DNA of 64,000 nucleotides from Streptomyces hundungensis. GTDB lineage: Bacteria; Actinomycetota; Actinomycetes; Streptomycetales; Streptomycetaceae. The stretch's first letter is position 1. The number at the start of each line of letters is the position of its first letter. Made by a program: the position numbers and the translations under genes. The notes below the pieces were generated by a model, which was not told the origin of the DNA, searched no databases, and worked only from the letters and a program-made list of their open reading frames with translations. The stretch lies in the NCBI RefSeq assembly GCF_003627815.1, contig NZ_CP032698.1, positions 4,216,001 through 4,280,000 of the forward strand, in the 5' to 3' direction. Below, piece after piece: positions 40,914-49,820 of the stretch.

Positions 40914-41849
40914 ATGTCCGCCACGCGATACACCTATCTGGGTCCCGAGGGCACGTTCACCGAGGCAGCCCTGCGCACCCTCCCCGAGGCCGCGACCCGT
41001 GAACTGGTCCCGATGGTCTCCGTGCCGGCCGCCCTGGACGCGGTGCGCAACGGGGACGCGGCGGCGGCCCTGGTCCCGATCGAGAACTCGGTGGAGGGCG
41101 GCATCACCACCACCCTGGACCAGCTGGTGTCGGGCGAGCCGCTGATGATCTACCGCGAGGTGCTGCTCTCCATCAAGTTCGCGCTGCTCGTCCGCCCGGG
41201 CACGACGCTGGCCGACATCAAGACGATCACCGCGCATCCGGCCGCCCAGCCCCAGGTCCGCAACTGGCTGAAGGCGAACCTGCCCGAGGCGCTCTGGGAG
41301 TCCTCGGCGTCCAACGCGGACGGCGCCCGCCTGGTCCAGGAGGGGCGCTACGACGCGGCGTTCGCGGGGGAGTTCGCGGCGGCGACGTACGGACTCGAAC
41401 CGCTGATCACCGACATCCACGACGCGGTGAACGCGCAGACCCGCTTCGTCCTCGTCGGCCGACCGGCCCGCCCGGCGGCGCCCACCGGCGCGGACAAGAC
41501 CTCGGTCGTCCTGTGGCAGCGCGAGGACCACCCGGGCGCCCTGCTCGAACTGCTCCAGGAGTTCTCGGTGCGCGGGGTCAACCTGATGCTGCTCCAGTCC
41601 CGGCCGACCGGTGAGGGCATCGGCAACTACTGCTTCGCCATCGACGCCGAGGGCCACATCTCGGAACGCCGGGTGGGGGAGGCGCTGATGGGGCTGCGGC
41701 GGATCTGCCCCGAGGTCCGCTTCCTCGGTTCGTACCCGAGGGCGGAGGTGACGCTCGACGACGTCGGGGTGCCGCGGGCGGGAACCTCGGACGCGGAGTT
41801 CGACGAGGCGGCGGAGTGGCTGGCCCGCTGCCAGGACGGGCGCCTCTAG
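40914..41849 (+). CDS. pheA: prephenate dehydratase
   Basis: A 311-residue monofunctional enzyme: MSATRYTYLGPEGTFTEAAL start, PIENSVEGGITTTLDQL (catalytic region), YDAAFAGEFAAATYGLEPL, then a C-terminal ACT domain (HPGALLELLQEFSVRGVNLM and ESRP-like LLQSRPTGEGIGNYCF) for Phe feedback. It makes phenylpyruvate from prephenate in the cytoplasm. The ATG at 40914 is 7 nt after a TAGTGT box, so it is probably leaderless; an in-frame GTG lies at 40905. Confidence 0.96.
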   Translation: MSATRYTYLGPEGTFTEAALRTLPEAATRELVPMVSVPAALDAVRNGDAAAALVPIENSVEGGITTTLDQLVSGEPLMIYREVLLSIKFALLVRPGTTLADIKTITAHPAAQPQVRNWLKANLPEALWESSASNADGARLVQEGRYDAAFAGEFAAATYGLEPLITDIHDAVNAQTRFVLVGRPARPAAPTGADKTSVVLWQREDHPGALLELLQEFSVRGVNLMLLQSRPTGEGIGNYCFAIDAEGHISERRVGEALMGLRRICPEVRFLGSYPRAEVTLDDVGVPRAGTSDAEFDEAAEWLARCQDGRL

Positions 41850-41891
41850 GTCCGGGACGGCTTCGCGCCCGGTCCTACCTGCTGATTTTCC

Positions 41892-42202
41892 TTGTCCACA
41901 AAGTTATCCACAGGCCCGCTTCTCGACCTGTGGGTAAGTCGACAACACAACCGGACACAGTCGACAAATCCCTCTAGTGACGACACAACGGTCCACAGGC
42001 CGCCAGGGCATCCTCTGTCACCTCAATTCCATTGATCAACTCTTTAGAGCGAGTAATTCCCACCCGAATGAGTGTGTGGAACGGGTTTGGGAGGGGAATC
42101 CTCGGCCCCGCATGCGGCTTTCGGAACGATCTCTTCCGCAGTCCACAGATTCTCCACACAGCCTGTGGATAAGTATTCGGCGGTGCGCCCTTCTGTGGAC
42201 AA
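41892..42202. promoter_or_regulatory. cluster of nine DnaA-box-like sequences (D78-type)
   Basis: Boxes at 41892 (TTGTCCACA), 41904 (TTATCCACA), 41989 (CGGTCCACA), 42139 (CAGTCCACA) and 42150 (TTCTCCACA) on plus, and at 41929 (TTACCCACA), 42075 (CGTTCCACA), 42164 (TTATCCACA) and 42194 (TTGTCCACA) on minus. Four are exact or best-known Streptomyces DnaA boxes. A DnaA-box cluster called D78 was described in S. coelicolor as a high-affinity titration site that limits replication; I believe it lies at this locus, from memory of cosmid names. Confidence 0.85.
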
Positions 42203-42417
42203 GTCCGGGGCGCGACAAGGGAGTCGGTCAACGCCGGTCCGATGGGCGCCCCTTTCCGGGGAATAGCGACACTTTCCTTGACATCCGTCGGGCGCTCCGC
42301 CTGACGACCCGTCGGGAATTCCACGCCTACTTTTCCTAATGCGGTCAATTCGGACAAAGCGCCGCGCGGGTCGACGCCGCGCGGGATATCCGGTGGGGGG
42401 CCGCGAGTCCGCACCGG

Positions 42418-42423
42418 TAGCCT
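42418..42423 (+). promoter_or_regulatory. candidate -10 for leaderless serS mRNA
   Basis: TAGCCT is followed by 6 nt and then the GTG start at 42430. A TGGAGGGG string lies in the gap, so a leadered form is not excluded. Confidence 0.4.
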
Positions 42424-42429
42424 GGAGGG

Positions 42430-43719
42430 GTGATTGACCTTCGCCTGCTCCGTGAGGACCCCGACCGTGTTCGCGCCTCCCAGCGCGCCCGTGGAGAGGA
42501 CGTCGCCCTCGTCGACGCCCTGCTCTCCGCCGACGAGCTGCGCAGGTCCTCGGGCCTCCGCTTCGACGAGCTGCGCTCCGAGCAGAAGGCGCTCGGCAAG
42601 CTCATCCCCAAGGCCACGCCGGACGAGCGCGCCGAGCTCCTGAAGAAGGCCGAGCAGCTCAAGACCGACGTCAAGGCCGCCGAGGCCGCGCAGAACGACG
42701 CCGACGAGCAGGCCAAGCAGCTCCTCCTCCAGCTGGGCAACATCGTCCACACGGACGTCCCCGTGGGCGGCGAGGAGGACTTCGTCGTCCTGGAGACGCA
42801 CGGCACCATCCGCGACTTCGGCGCCGAGGGCTTCGAGCCCAAGGACCACCTGGAGCTCGGCGAGTCGCTGGGCGCCATCGACGTCGAGCGTGGCGCCAAG
42901 GTGTCGGGCTCGCGCTTCTACTACCTGACCGGCGTCGGCGCGCTCCTGGAGCTCGCCCTGGTCAACGCCGCGATCGCGCAGGCCACCGAGGCCGGGTTCA
43001 TCCCGATGCTCACCCCCGCCCTGGTCCGCCCGCGCGCCATGGAGGGCACCGGTTTCCTCGGCCAGGCCGCCGAGAACGTCTACCACCTGGAGAAGGACGA
43101 CTACTACCTGGTCGGCACCTCCGAAGTCCCGCTCGCGGCCTACCACATGGACGAGATCCTCGACGCGGACAAGCTGCCCCTGCGTTACGCCGGCTTCTCG
43201 CCGTGCTTCCGCCGCGAGGCCGGCACCTACGGCAAGGACACCCGGGGCATCTTCCGGGTCCACCAGTTCGACAAGGTCGAGATGTTCTCCTACGTCCACC
43301 CGGACGAGGCCGAGAACGAGCACAAGCGCCTTCTGGACTGGGAGAAGCAGTGGCTGACCGCCCTCGAACTGCCCTTCCAGGTGATCGACGTCGCCACCGG
43401 TGACCTCGGCGCCTCCGCCTCGCGCAAGTTCGACTGCGAGGCGTGGATCCCCACCCAGGGCAAGTACCGCGAGCTGACCTCGGCCTCCAACTGCGACGGC
43501 TTCCAGGCCCGGCGCCTGTCGGTCCGCATGCGCGAGACCGGTGACGGCAAGAGCAAGGTCGCCCCGCTGGCCACCCTGAACGGCACGCTGTGCGCCGTTC
43601 CGCGCACCATCGTGGCGATCCTGGAGAACCACCAGCAGGCCGACGGCTCGGTGCGGGTCCCGCCCGTGCTGCGGCCCTACCTGGGCGGGCGCGAGGTCCT
43701 GGAGCCGATCGCCAAGTGA
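42430..43719 (+). CDS. serS: seryl-tRNA synthetase
   Basis: A 429-residue class II synthetase. The N-terminal coiled-coil arm (about 30-100; [20 protein letters not shown]) contacts tRNA-Ser. Motif 2 [18 protein letters not shown] and motif 3 [20 protein letters not shown] are complete, plus the serine-binding [17 protein letters not shown] start at 42430. The next gene overlaps by 4 bp. Charges tRNA-Ser, two of which are also in this window. Confidence 0.98.
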   Translation: MIDLRLLREDPDRVRASQRARGEDVALVDALLSADELRRSSGLRFDELRSEQKALGKLIPKATPDERAELLKKAEQLKTDVKAAEAAQNDADEQAKQLLLQLGNIVHTDVPVGGEEDFVVLETHGTIRDFGAEGFEPKDHLELGESLGAIDVERGAKVSGSRFYYLTGVGALLELALVNAAIAQATEAGFIPMLTPALVRPRAMEGTGFLGQAAENVYHLEKDDYYLVGTSEVPLAAYHMDEILDADKLPLRYAGFSPCFRREAGTYGKDTRGIFRVHQFDKVEMFSYVHPDEAENEHKRLLDWEKQWLTALELPFQVIDVATGDLGASASRKFDCEAWIPTQGKYRELTSASNCDGFQARRLSVRMRETGDGKSKVAPLATLNGTLCAVPRTIVAILENHQQADGSVRVPPVLRPYLGGREVLEPIAK

Positions 43720-44543
43720 GCACCGCCGTGGGCCGGGCCTTCCCGTACAAGCTGGTCGCGACCGATCTGGACGGGACGCTGCTGCGCTCCGACGGGACGG
43801 TCTCGCCGCGCACCCGCGAGGCGCTGGCCGCCGCCACCGCCTCCGGCGCCGCGCACATCGTGGTGACCGGCCGGGCGGTGCCCTGGACCCGCCACATCCT
43901 CGACGACCTCGGTTACGAGGGCCTCGCGGTGTGCGGGCAGGGCGCGCAGGTCTACCACGCCGGTGAGCACCGCCTCCTGACGTCGGTGACGCTCGACCGC
44001 CAGCTCGCCGGGCTCGCCCTGTCCAAGGTTGAGGCGGAGATCGGCCCCCTGGCGCTCGCCGCGAGCCGCGACGGCATCGACGGCGAAGTCCTGGTCGGCC
44101 CCGGCTACCAGGTCCAGGAAGGGCCCCTTCCGGTACGCCACTTCGAGGATCCGGCCGAGCTCTGGTCGGCCCCGCTGAACAAGGTCTACGTCCAGCATCC
44201 CGGGTACGACGACGACGCGCTGGCGCAGATCACGCGCCAGGTGGTCGGCAACCTGGTCGGCGTCGTCATGGCGGGCCCCGGCGTCGTGGAGATCCTTCCG
44301 CTGGGCCTCAGCAAGGCGACCGGCCTGCCCCTCGCCGCACGCCGGCTCGGCTGCAAGGCGGCGGACACGATCGCCTTCGGGGACATGCCGAACGACATCC
44401 CGATGTTCGGCTGGGCCGAGCACGGGGTGGCGATGGCCAACGCCCACGACGAACTCAAGGCCGTCGCCCACGAGATCACCGCCTCCAACGACGACGACGG
44501 CATCGCCGTGGTCCTTGAGCAGCTGCTCCAGGGCGCGCGCTGA
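43716..44543 (+). CDS. Cof-type HAD hydrolase
   Basis: A 275-residue HAD phosphatase: motif [15 protein letters not shown], motif II VVTGRA, Lys in [12 protein letters not shown] and motif [13 protein letters not shown], with a type IIB cap. Translationally coupled to serS by GTGA. Substrate unknown, as is usual for Cof proteins (sugar phosphates, FMN or pyridoxal phosphate are typical). Similar in sequence to the truncated HAD gene at the right end of the window. Confidence 0.92.
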   Translation: MSTAVGRAFPYKLVATDLDGTLLRSDGTVSPRTREALAAATASGAAHIVVTGRAVPWTRHILDDLGYEGLAVCGQGAQVYHAGEHRLLTSVTLDRQLAGLALSKVEAEIGPLALAASRDGIDGEVLVGPGYQVQEGPLPVRHFEDPAELWSAPLNKVYVQHPGYDDDALAQITRQVVGNLVGVVMAGPGVVEILPLGLSKATGLPLAARRLGCKAADTIAFGDMPNDIPMFGWAEHGVAMANAHDELKAVAHEITASNDDDGIAVVLEQLLQGAR

Positions 44544-44861
44544 GGGTGTGCCGCCGCTGACGGTGTGCCGCCGACGGTGTGAAGATCGAGACATGGGTAA
44601 GGGGCGTCCGCAATGGCGGGCGCCCCTTACCCATGGTGGAGGGGCGGCCTCGCGCTGACGCGCGCTCGAAGCGGCCGCCCCGGCAACCGGTCACGGGCGG
44701 CGGCCCGTCGAAGTGGCCGGTGCCACTCCGATGCCCGCCCCGCGAAGCCGCACCACGAGCCCGACGCAACCCGTCGTACGGCCGTCGTCCGGCGCGTACC
44801 TACAGGTCCTCGTCGTGCTCTGCCCCCGTGCTGCGGCCCGCGCCCGCCGTGCGCGGCTGCC
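44544..44861. other. 318-bp intergenic region with terminator
   Basis: Two copies of GTGTGCCGCCG at the start, then the strong hairpin at 44592-44635. No gene seen in the remainder. Confidence 0.5.
44592..44635 (+). terminator. strong terminator of the serS operon
   Basis: CATGGGTAAGGGGCG and CGCCCCTTACCCATG form a perfect 15-bp stem with a 14-nt loop, 49 bp after the HAD stop. Confidence 0.8.
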
Positions 44862-45548
44862 TCAACCACTGTGCCCCGCACGGTCGTTGGGCGCCACCGG
44901 ATTTCGCGTGGGCACGTCCCGGGTCAGCGGCCAGCACGCGAGACCGATGACCAGCGCGGTCACATGGCCGAGGTCGGTGAACGTGCCGCCGGTCGCGAGC
45001 GGGACGCCGAAGAACACGGCAAGCCCCACGAGATAGAGCCAGCGCCAGGGATGGGGCAGCCGGTACACGAGGATGCCCGCCGACGCGGCGAGCCCGTAAC
45101 TGACCCCGATGTCCACCACATGGGACATGGCGTGCGCGAGCCGCTTGGGCAAGTGCTGGTTCTGGATCGACCACAGGACGTACTCCTGGCTGATCAGCGT
45201 CGCCACCACATGCCCCACGACGACCGTGCAGAGCCATCGCAGGGTGCCGAGCCAGCGCTCCACCGTGCCGTGGACGACCTCGAAGAGCACCAGGTAGAGC
45301 AGGAGCGAGGACGGGTTCTCGATCCAGAACGCGCTGGTGAACAGGGCCTGCACGGGGTGCTTGGTCAGCTCGTGGATGTTGCTGCTGTTGCGGTGCAGCA
45401 GGAAGTGTTCAAGGTCCCGCGTGGAGAGCTGGATGACGAGGCTGGTGAGGGCGATGACCAGCAGCCAGAGGTGCGTCCCGGGCGTGGAACGCACCCACGA
45501 ACGGACCGGCCGCGAGCGCTCGGCGCCACGGGGGAGCAGGGTCGTCAT
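44862..45548 (-). CDS. rhomboid-like membrane protein
   Basis: A 228-residue protein with about six membrane helices (LWLLVIALTSLVIQL, LLLYLVLFEVVHGTVERW, WLCTVVVGHVVATLI, WLYLVGLAVFFGVPLA). A GxSxG-like element, GVSYGLAAS, and a late His in LGHVTALVIGL sit in the helices where rhomboids place the catalytic Ser and His. That suggests possible intramembrane protease activity, unlike many Streptomyces rhomboid-like proteins that lack them. The lumenal helix 2 motif HxxxN is not obvious. The start is ATG 45548. Confidence 0.75.
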   Translation of the reverse strand: MTTLLPRGAERSRPVRSWVRSTPGTHLWLLVIALTSLVIQLSTRDLEHFLLHRNSSNIHELTKHPVQALFTSAFWIENPSSLLLYLVLFEVVHGTVERWLGTLRWLCTVVVGHVVATLISQEYVLWSIQNQHLPKRLAHAMSHVVDIGVSYGLAASAGILVYRLPHPWRWLYLVGLAVFFGVPLATGGTFTDLGHVTALVIGLACWPLTRDVPTRNPVAPNDRAGHSG

Positions 45549-45673
45549 CCCTAGATGATGGCCCGGAACCCTGTGTGGCACGCGGAGAGCCACGGGGGAA
45601 CGACGGAACAAACGGAAGCGCGGGCCGGCGGAACGGCGGCCGGGCGCCGGACGGCCGGGGAGCCAGAGCGGGT

Positions 45674-45720
45674 GAGGTCGGCGCGAGTCGGTGCGAGGTC
45701 GGCGCGAGGTCGGCGCGAGG
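45674..45720. repeat. short tandem GAGGTCGGCGC repeats
   Basis: Four units of 10-11 bp in the gap between the rhomboid-like and GntR genes, immediately upstream of the latter's promoter. Confidence 0.65.
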
Positions 45721-45774
45721 GCCAGTTGTAGGATGACTGGGCAACCGGGTGAATGACGAAGGGAGTGGGTGGGC

Positions 45775-46452
45775 GTGGCCCTCAGAACGGCGGGACGACA
45801 GTCCCTGGTGGACACCGTGGTCGATCAGCTGAAGGCCCAGCTGACCAACGGCGAGTGGGCGGTCGGCGACCGCATCCCGACCGAGCACGAGCTGGCCGAG
45901 CAACTGGCCGTCGGCCGCAACACGGTCCGCGAGGCGGTCCGCGTCCTGGTCCACGCGGGCCTGCTCGAATCCCGCCAGGGCAACGGCACCTTCGTACGCT
46001 CCACGGCCGACCCTTCCGCCGTCCTCCAGGGAATCCGCGCGGCCGACACCCTTGACGTTCTCGAACTCCGCGTCGCTCTGGAGGCCGAAGCCGCCCGGCT
46101 CGCCGCCGAACGCCGCGACACCGCCGACATGGTGGCCCTGCGCGGCGCCCTGCGAACCCTGCGGGAACACGGCGACCGCGCCGCCGACGCCGACATGGCG
46201 TTCCACCTGGGCGTGGTGCAGGCCACCCACAACCCGGCCTTCATCGAGGTGTACCGGTTCTTCTCGGTGCAGGTGCACGAAAGTCTGATCACGTCGCTGC
46301 GCGACCAGGAGATGCCGGCGATCGACCTCGACACGCACGAGGCGCTGGTCGACGCGATCGAGAGCGGCGACCCCGCGGCTGCGGAGCGCGCGGTACGCGA
46401 ACTCCTCCGCGAGCCGCTGGCCGCGGTACGGGCGTTGGCGGTACGGGGGTAG
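45775..46452 (+). CDS. FadR/GntR-family transcriptional regulator
   Basis: A 225-residue protein, GTG 45775 (VALRTAGRQS; 45769 also possible). The N-terminal winged helix (VGDRIPTEHELAEQLAVGRN, TVREAVRVLVHAGLLESRQG) is followed by an FCD ligand-binding domain (VALEAEAARLAAERRDTADM, AFHLGVVQATHNPAFIEVYR, ESLITSLRDQEMPAIDLDTH) with metal-site His residues. It lies 68 bp upstream of an MFS transporter, the likely target. Confidence 0.88.
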   Translation: MALRTAGRQSLVDTVVDQLKAQLTNGEWAVGDRIPTEHELAEQLAVGRNTVREAVRVLVHAGLLESRQGNGTFVRSTADPSAVLQGIRAADTLDVLELRVALEAEAARLAAERRDTADMVALRGALRTLREHGDRAADADMAFHLGVVQATHNPAFIEVYRFFSVQVHESLITSLRDQEMPAIDLDTHEALVDAIESGDPAAAERAVRELLREPLAAVRALAVRG

Positions 46453-46520
46453 GACCCCGCCCCCACCCCCTCCCAACTCCTCCCGCCAACTCCTCCCCTC
46501 CAACTCCTCCCCAAGGAAAG

Positions 46521-47852
46521 GTGCTTGTTTTGTCACGCCCGGATGTTGATCGTTTGCTGCTGCCCGACGCCGAGGCCGACGTACGGCCATCGCCTCAGGG
46601 CATTGCCGCGCGCCGGGCTCTGCTGGCGCATCCGGTGGTGCTGCTGGTCGGGATCGTGCTGGCATCGGTGAACATGCGGGCGGCCCTGGCCAGCGTCTCG
46701 CCGCTGGTGAGCGACATCAGCGAGTCGTTCGGGCTGTCGTCGACCGCGAGCAGCCTGGTGACCTCCGTGCCCGTGCTCTTCCTCGGGCTCGGCGCCCTGG
46801 TGGCTCCCTGGCTGGCGCGCCGCTTCGGAACCGAGCCGGTGCTCCTGTTCGCCCTGCTGCTCCTGGCCGTCGGCATCCTGGTGCGGGTGGCGCCCTCGAC
46901 CGTGGCGCTGTACGGCGGTGGCGTACTGGTCGGCACGGCGATAGCCCTGCTCAACGTGTTGATGCCCGGCCTGATCAAGCGGGACTTCCCGGACAGGGCG
47001 GCGTCGATGACGTCGGTCTACACCGGGGCGATGATCGCGGGCGCCACCGTGGTGGCAGCGTCGTCGGTGCCGCTGGAGAAGGCGTTCGGAGACAGCTGGG
47101 AAGCCTCACTGGCGGTCTGGTCGCTGCTCGCGGTCCTCGCGGCGGTGGCCTGGCTGCCGCAGGTGCTGATCGCCCGCGGCCGTACGGGGCACGAGGTGCG
47201 GGTCACGAGCGGGGCGGCTTCGCACTCGACCGGAAGGGGTACGACGGGCGGGTCGGCGGCTCTCGGGTCGTCGTCCGACGGAAAGAGCGTGTGGCGCTCG
47301 GCGCTCGCCTGGCAGGTCACCTTCTTCATGGGGCTCCAGTCGCTCTGGTCGTACGTGTTGATCGCCTGGATGCCGACGATCTTCACGGACCACGGGATGA
47401 GCCGCTCCACGGCGGGCGTGATCTTCGCGTTCAACAACCTGATCCAGGTGGCGGGCGCCTTCGCCGTGCCGCTCCTCGCCGGCCGGATGCGCAGCCAGCG
47501 CCCGCTGATCGTCCTGGTCACCTCGTTGGTCGCGGCCGGCTATGTGGGCCTGATGGTCGCCCCGGTGAGCGGCGCCTGGCTGTGGGCGGGGGTCCTCGGG
47601 ATCGGGCAGGGCGGCGCGGTCGGCCTGGCCCTGACGCTGATCGTGCTGCGCTCCGGCGACGCCCGCACCGCGGCCAGGCTCTCCGGCATGGCCCAAACGG
47701 TGGGCTACCTGCTGGCGGCCGTCGGCCCCCTTACGGCCGGCGCCGTGCACCAGGCGACGGGCGGCTGGACCGTGCCGATCGCCCTGGTACTCGGCGTATG
47801 CGCGGCGGCCCTGGCCGTGGGCCTCTTCGCGGCCCGGGACCGAACGGTCTAG
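46521..47852 (+). CDS. MFS transporter, CynX/NimT type
   Basis: A 443-residue, 12-helix transporter (LLVGIVLASVNMRAALASVS, LVTSVPVLFLGLGALVAPWL, MGLQSLWSYVLIAWMPTIF). RAALASVSPL and the FGLSSTASSLVTSVPV segment are typical of the cyanate/2-nitroimidazole (CynX/NimT) group. GTG start at 46521 (TTG 46530 alternative) with AAGGAAAGG. Probably exports or imports a small anion under control of the upstream FadR-type regulator. No carbonic anhydrase or cyanase is near. Confidence 0.87.
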   Translation: MLVLSRPDVDRLLLPDAEADVRPSPQGIAARRALLAHPVVLLVGIVLASVNMRAALASVSPLVSDISESFGLSSTASSLVTSVPVLFLGLGALVAPWLARRFGTEPVLLFALLLLAVGILVRVAPSTVALYGGGVLVGTAIALLNVLMPGLIKRDFPDRAASMTSVYTGAMIAGATVVAASSVPLEKAFGDSWEASLAVWSLLAVLAAVAWLPQVLIARGRTGHEVRVTSGAASHSTGRGTTGGSAALGSSSDGKSVWRSALAWQVTFFMGLQSLWSYVLIAWMPTIFTDHGMSRSTAGVIFAFNNLIQVAGAFAVPLLAGRMRSQRPLIVLVTSLVAAGYVGLMVAPVSGAWLWAGVLGIGQGGAVGLALTLIVLRSGDARTAARLSGMAQTVGYLLAAVGPLTAGAVHQATGGWTVPIALVLGVCAAALAVGLFAARDRTV

Positions 47853-48113
47853 CCGCGCATGCGCGCTGAAAGGTCTGTTCCCAACAGGTGTTCCCCGGAT
47901 GCGTGACTTGTACGAAAGTCCGCTCGTTGACCACCGTGCGTGGAGGCAACTGGGGTTAGTGGCGTCGTACCTTTCGTGAATTTGGGGATTGCCGGTCGCG
48001 GGACAAGGACCGGTCATTGAGTCAGTGGCGTAGATGAGCGGACCTCCACCCCCGCTGCCCGGGGTTGGGGCGTCCAAGACATCCGGCACACGACCATGAA
48101 CGGAAGGCCGACC

Positions 48114-48938
48114 ATGCCATCCGAAGTCGCCCTACTCGAATCGCGCACCTTGCGCGCCGACCACCTGGGACGCATTGACGTCCTGGAGAAGGTCAAGGCG
48201 TTGCGGGTGCTACCCGATGGCGTCCACTTGTCCACAGATGCTGTGGCCCTGTACTTCGCCGTCCCCACAGAGGCCGTCAACAGTGTCGTCAGGCGTTACC
48301 GGGACGAGCTGCACGACAACGGGATGCGCACCCTGAAGGGTGCTGAGCTGCAAGTCTTTGAAATGGCTAACTTGGCCATTTCAAAAGACGGAGAACCGGC
48401 AAGTTATCCACAGGGCAGGGCCCACCTCAGGCTCTTCACCCGCCGAACCGTCCTCAACATAGCCATGCTTCTTCGCGACAGCGAAGTCGCCCGGTGTGTG
48501 CGGACGTACCTCCTCGACACCGAGCAGTCCCCCCGGACCGTCATCGCGAGCGACCCCCGCTACGACGGCCTTGACCGCCGGGTCGCCGACCTGGAGGGCT
48601 CCATGGCCCGGGTCGGACCCGCGCTCCAGGAACTGGGTCCGGTGCTGAACCGGATGTCCGTGCGGCTGGAGTCCATGGACCGGCGGATGTCCTCGATGGA
48701 CCAGCGGATGACAGCGATGGACCATCGCATGGAGGAGATGGACCACCGCATGGAGCGGATGGACACTCGGCTGGAGCGGATGGACGGTCGCCTTGAGCAG
48801 GTCGACCGCCGGCTCGACGCCACCAACCGCGTGGTCGGGGCCATGAGCGTGCGGCTCACGGATCTCTCCGGGGATGTCGCCGACCTCCAGCGGCGCCTTC
48901 CCCCTCCGCCGTGCCCGCGTCGCAAACGCCGCAGGTAG
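48114..48938 (+). CDS. DNA-binding-like protein with heptad-repeat coiled coil
   Basis: The ATG at 48114 has GGAAGG upstream (48096 alternative). Residues 1-145 are a helical domain seen in Streptomyces proteins related to Rha/restriction regulators (HLGRIDVLEKVKALRVLPDG, LRLFTRRTVLNIAMLLRDSE). Residues 180-255 hold seven consecutive heptads of the form MDxRMxx (MDRRMSS, MDQRMTA, MDHRMEE, MDHRMER, MDTRLER, MDGRLEQ, VDRRLDA), a long parallel coiled coil. The tail is basic (PCPRRKRRR). Function unknown; two DnaA boxes lie inside the gene. Confidence 0.8.
   Translation: MPSEVALLESRTLRADHLGRIDVLEKVKALRVLPDGVHLSTDAVALYFAVPTEAVNSVVRRYRDELHDNGMRTLKGAELQVFEMANLAISKDGEPASYPQGRAHLRLFTRRTVLNIAMLLRDSEVARCVRTYLLDTEQSPRTVIASDPRYDGLDRRVADLEGSMARVGPALQELGPVLNRMSVRLESMDRRMSSMDQRMTAMDHRMEEMDHRMERMDTRLERMDGRLEQVDRRLDATNRVVGAMSVRLTDLSGDVADLQRRLPPPPCPRRKRRR
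48228..48236 (+). promoter_or_regulatory. DnaA box TTGTCCACA in coding region
   Basis: Exact Streptomyces DnaA box. A second, TTATCCACA, lies at 48404-48412 in the same gene. Confidence 0.6.
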
Positions 48939-49070
48939 CGAAGGAGCCCCCGGGCGGCCCGCACCAGGAGGTGATAGCTCTCCCCCGTGGTGTCGTCCGC
49001 CCCGCACACAACAGGCGGTGCCCGGCGGCGAGTTGACGCCGGGCACCGCCCTTGGCCGGGGAAGCCCCCG

Positions 49071-49790
49071 TTACTCCTCCCCGGCCAGCTTGAGGGTGCG
49101 CAGCTTGCGGCCCGCGTACCAGGTGGCCGCGGCCGTCACTCCCACCAGCAGGATCACCGCGAGCGGCAGCCCCACGTCGGAGGAGATCACGCCGTTCTCG
49201 CCGATGCGCTGGGCCAGCGCGAGGGACCACTGCTGGACGCTGAGCGTGCGCGCGCCGGGCACCAGGTTGCCGAACAGCGACTCCCAGACCAGCGCGTACA
49301 CCAGCCCGAAGACCACCGCGTGGCGGGTAACGGTGCCGAGCAGCAGGAAGACGGCGGCGTACGCGATGGAGGCGACCAGGGCCGCCACGGTGTAGGCGAT
49401 CGCGATCTGCTGGCCGTTGCCGTTGAGGATGAGCCCGGCGATCAGCGTGGGGATCGCGGAGAACGCCATCGTCACGGCGATCGCGACGATCAGCTTGGTG
49501 AAGATGATCGTCGATCGTTTCACCGGTTTGGCCAGCAGGTACACGATCGAGCCGTCGTCGATCTCCGGGCCGATGGCGCCGGTGCCGGCGATGACGCCGA
49601 TCAGCGGCACCATCGTGGCCAGCGCGAACCCGCCGAGCAGGTCGGCGGTGACCTGGTCGTCGGCTCCGCTGAAGGAGCGGACGGCCGCGGCGATCACGAT
49701 CAGCAGGGCGGGCAGGACGAAGAGAATGGCGGCCCGGCGGCGGCCGAGCAGGGCTCGGTAGGTGAGCCGGGCGACGGTCGGGTTGTACAT
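49071..49790 (-). CDS. ABC-2 type permease
   Basis: A 239-residue membrane protein with six helices (AAILFVLPALLIVIAAAVRS, GGFALATMVPLIGVIAGTGA, LPLAVILLVGVTAAATWYAG). The motif IGPEIDDGSIVYLLAKPVKR is typical of ABC-2 permeases (ABC2_membrane_5 group). Pairs with the ATPase encoded at 49821-50732. Confidence 0.88.
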   Translation of the reverse strand: MYNPTVARLTYRALLGRRRAAILFVLPALLIVIAAAVRSFSGADDQVTADLLGGFALATMVPLIGVIAGTGAIGPEIDDGSIVYLLAKPVKRSTIIFTKLIVAIAVTMAFSAIPTLIAGLILNGNGQQIAIAYTVAALVASIAYAAVFLLLGTVTRHAVVFGLVYALVWESLFGNLVPGARTLSVQQWSLALAQRIGENGVISSDVGLPLAVILLVGVTAAATWYAGRKLRTLKLAGEE

Positions 49791-49820
49791 GGGAACGTCA
49801 CCGCTCCTTTCTGGAGGCGC

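Larger units (their letters stand above)
41850..42429. other. 580-bp non-coding region between pheA and serS with DnaA boxes
   Basis: No gene. AT-richer than the flanks and dominated by TNTCCACA sequences (41892-42202). The final 130 bp carry the serS promoter. Confidence 0.8.

Noticed and set aside
41974..43632. 552-codon minus-strand frame over serS and its upstream region
   Set aside because: It crosses the DnaA-box region and is antisense to serS; no family resemblance.
46470..46515. CCAACTCCTCCC repeats before the MFS gene
   Set aside because: Short low-complexity pyrimidine tract with no symmetry; probably leader sequence only.
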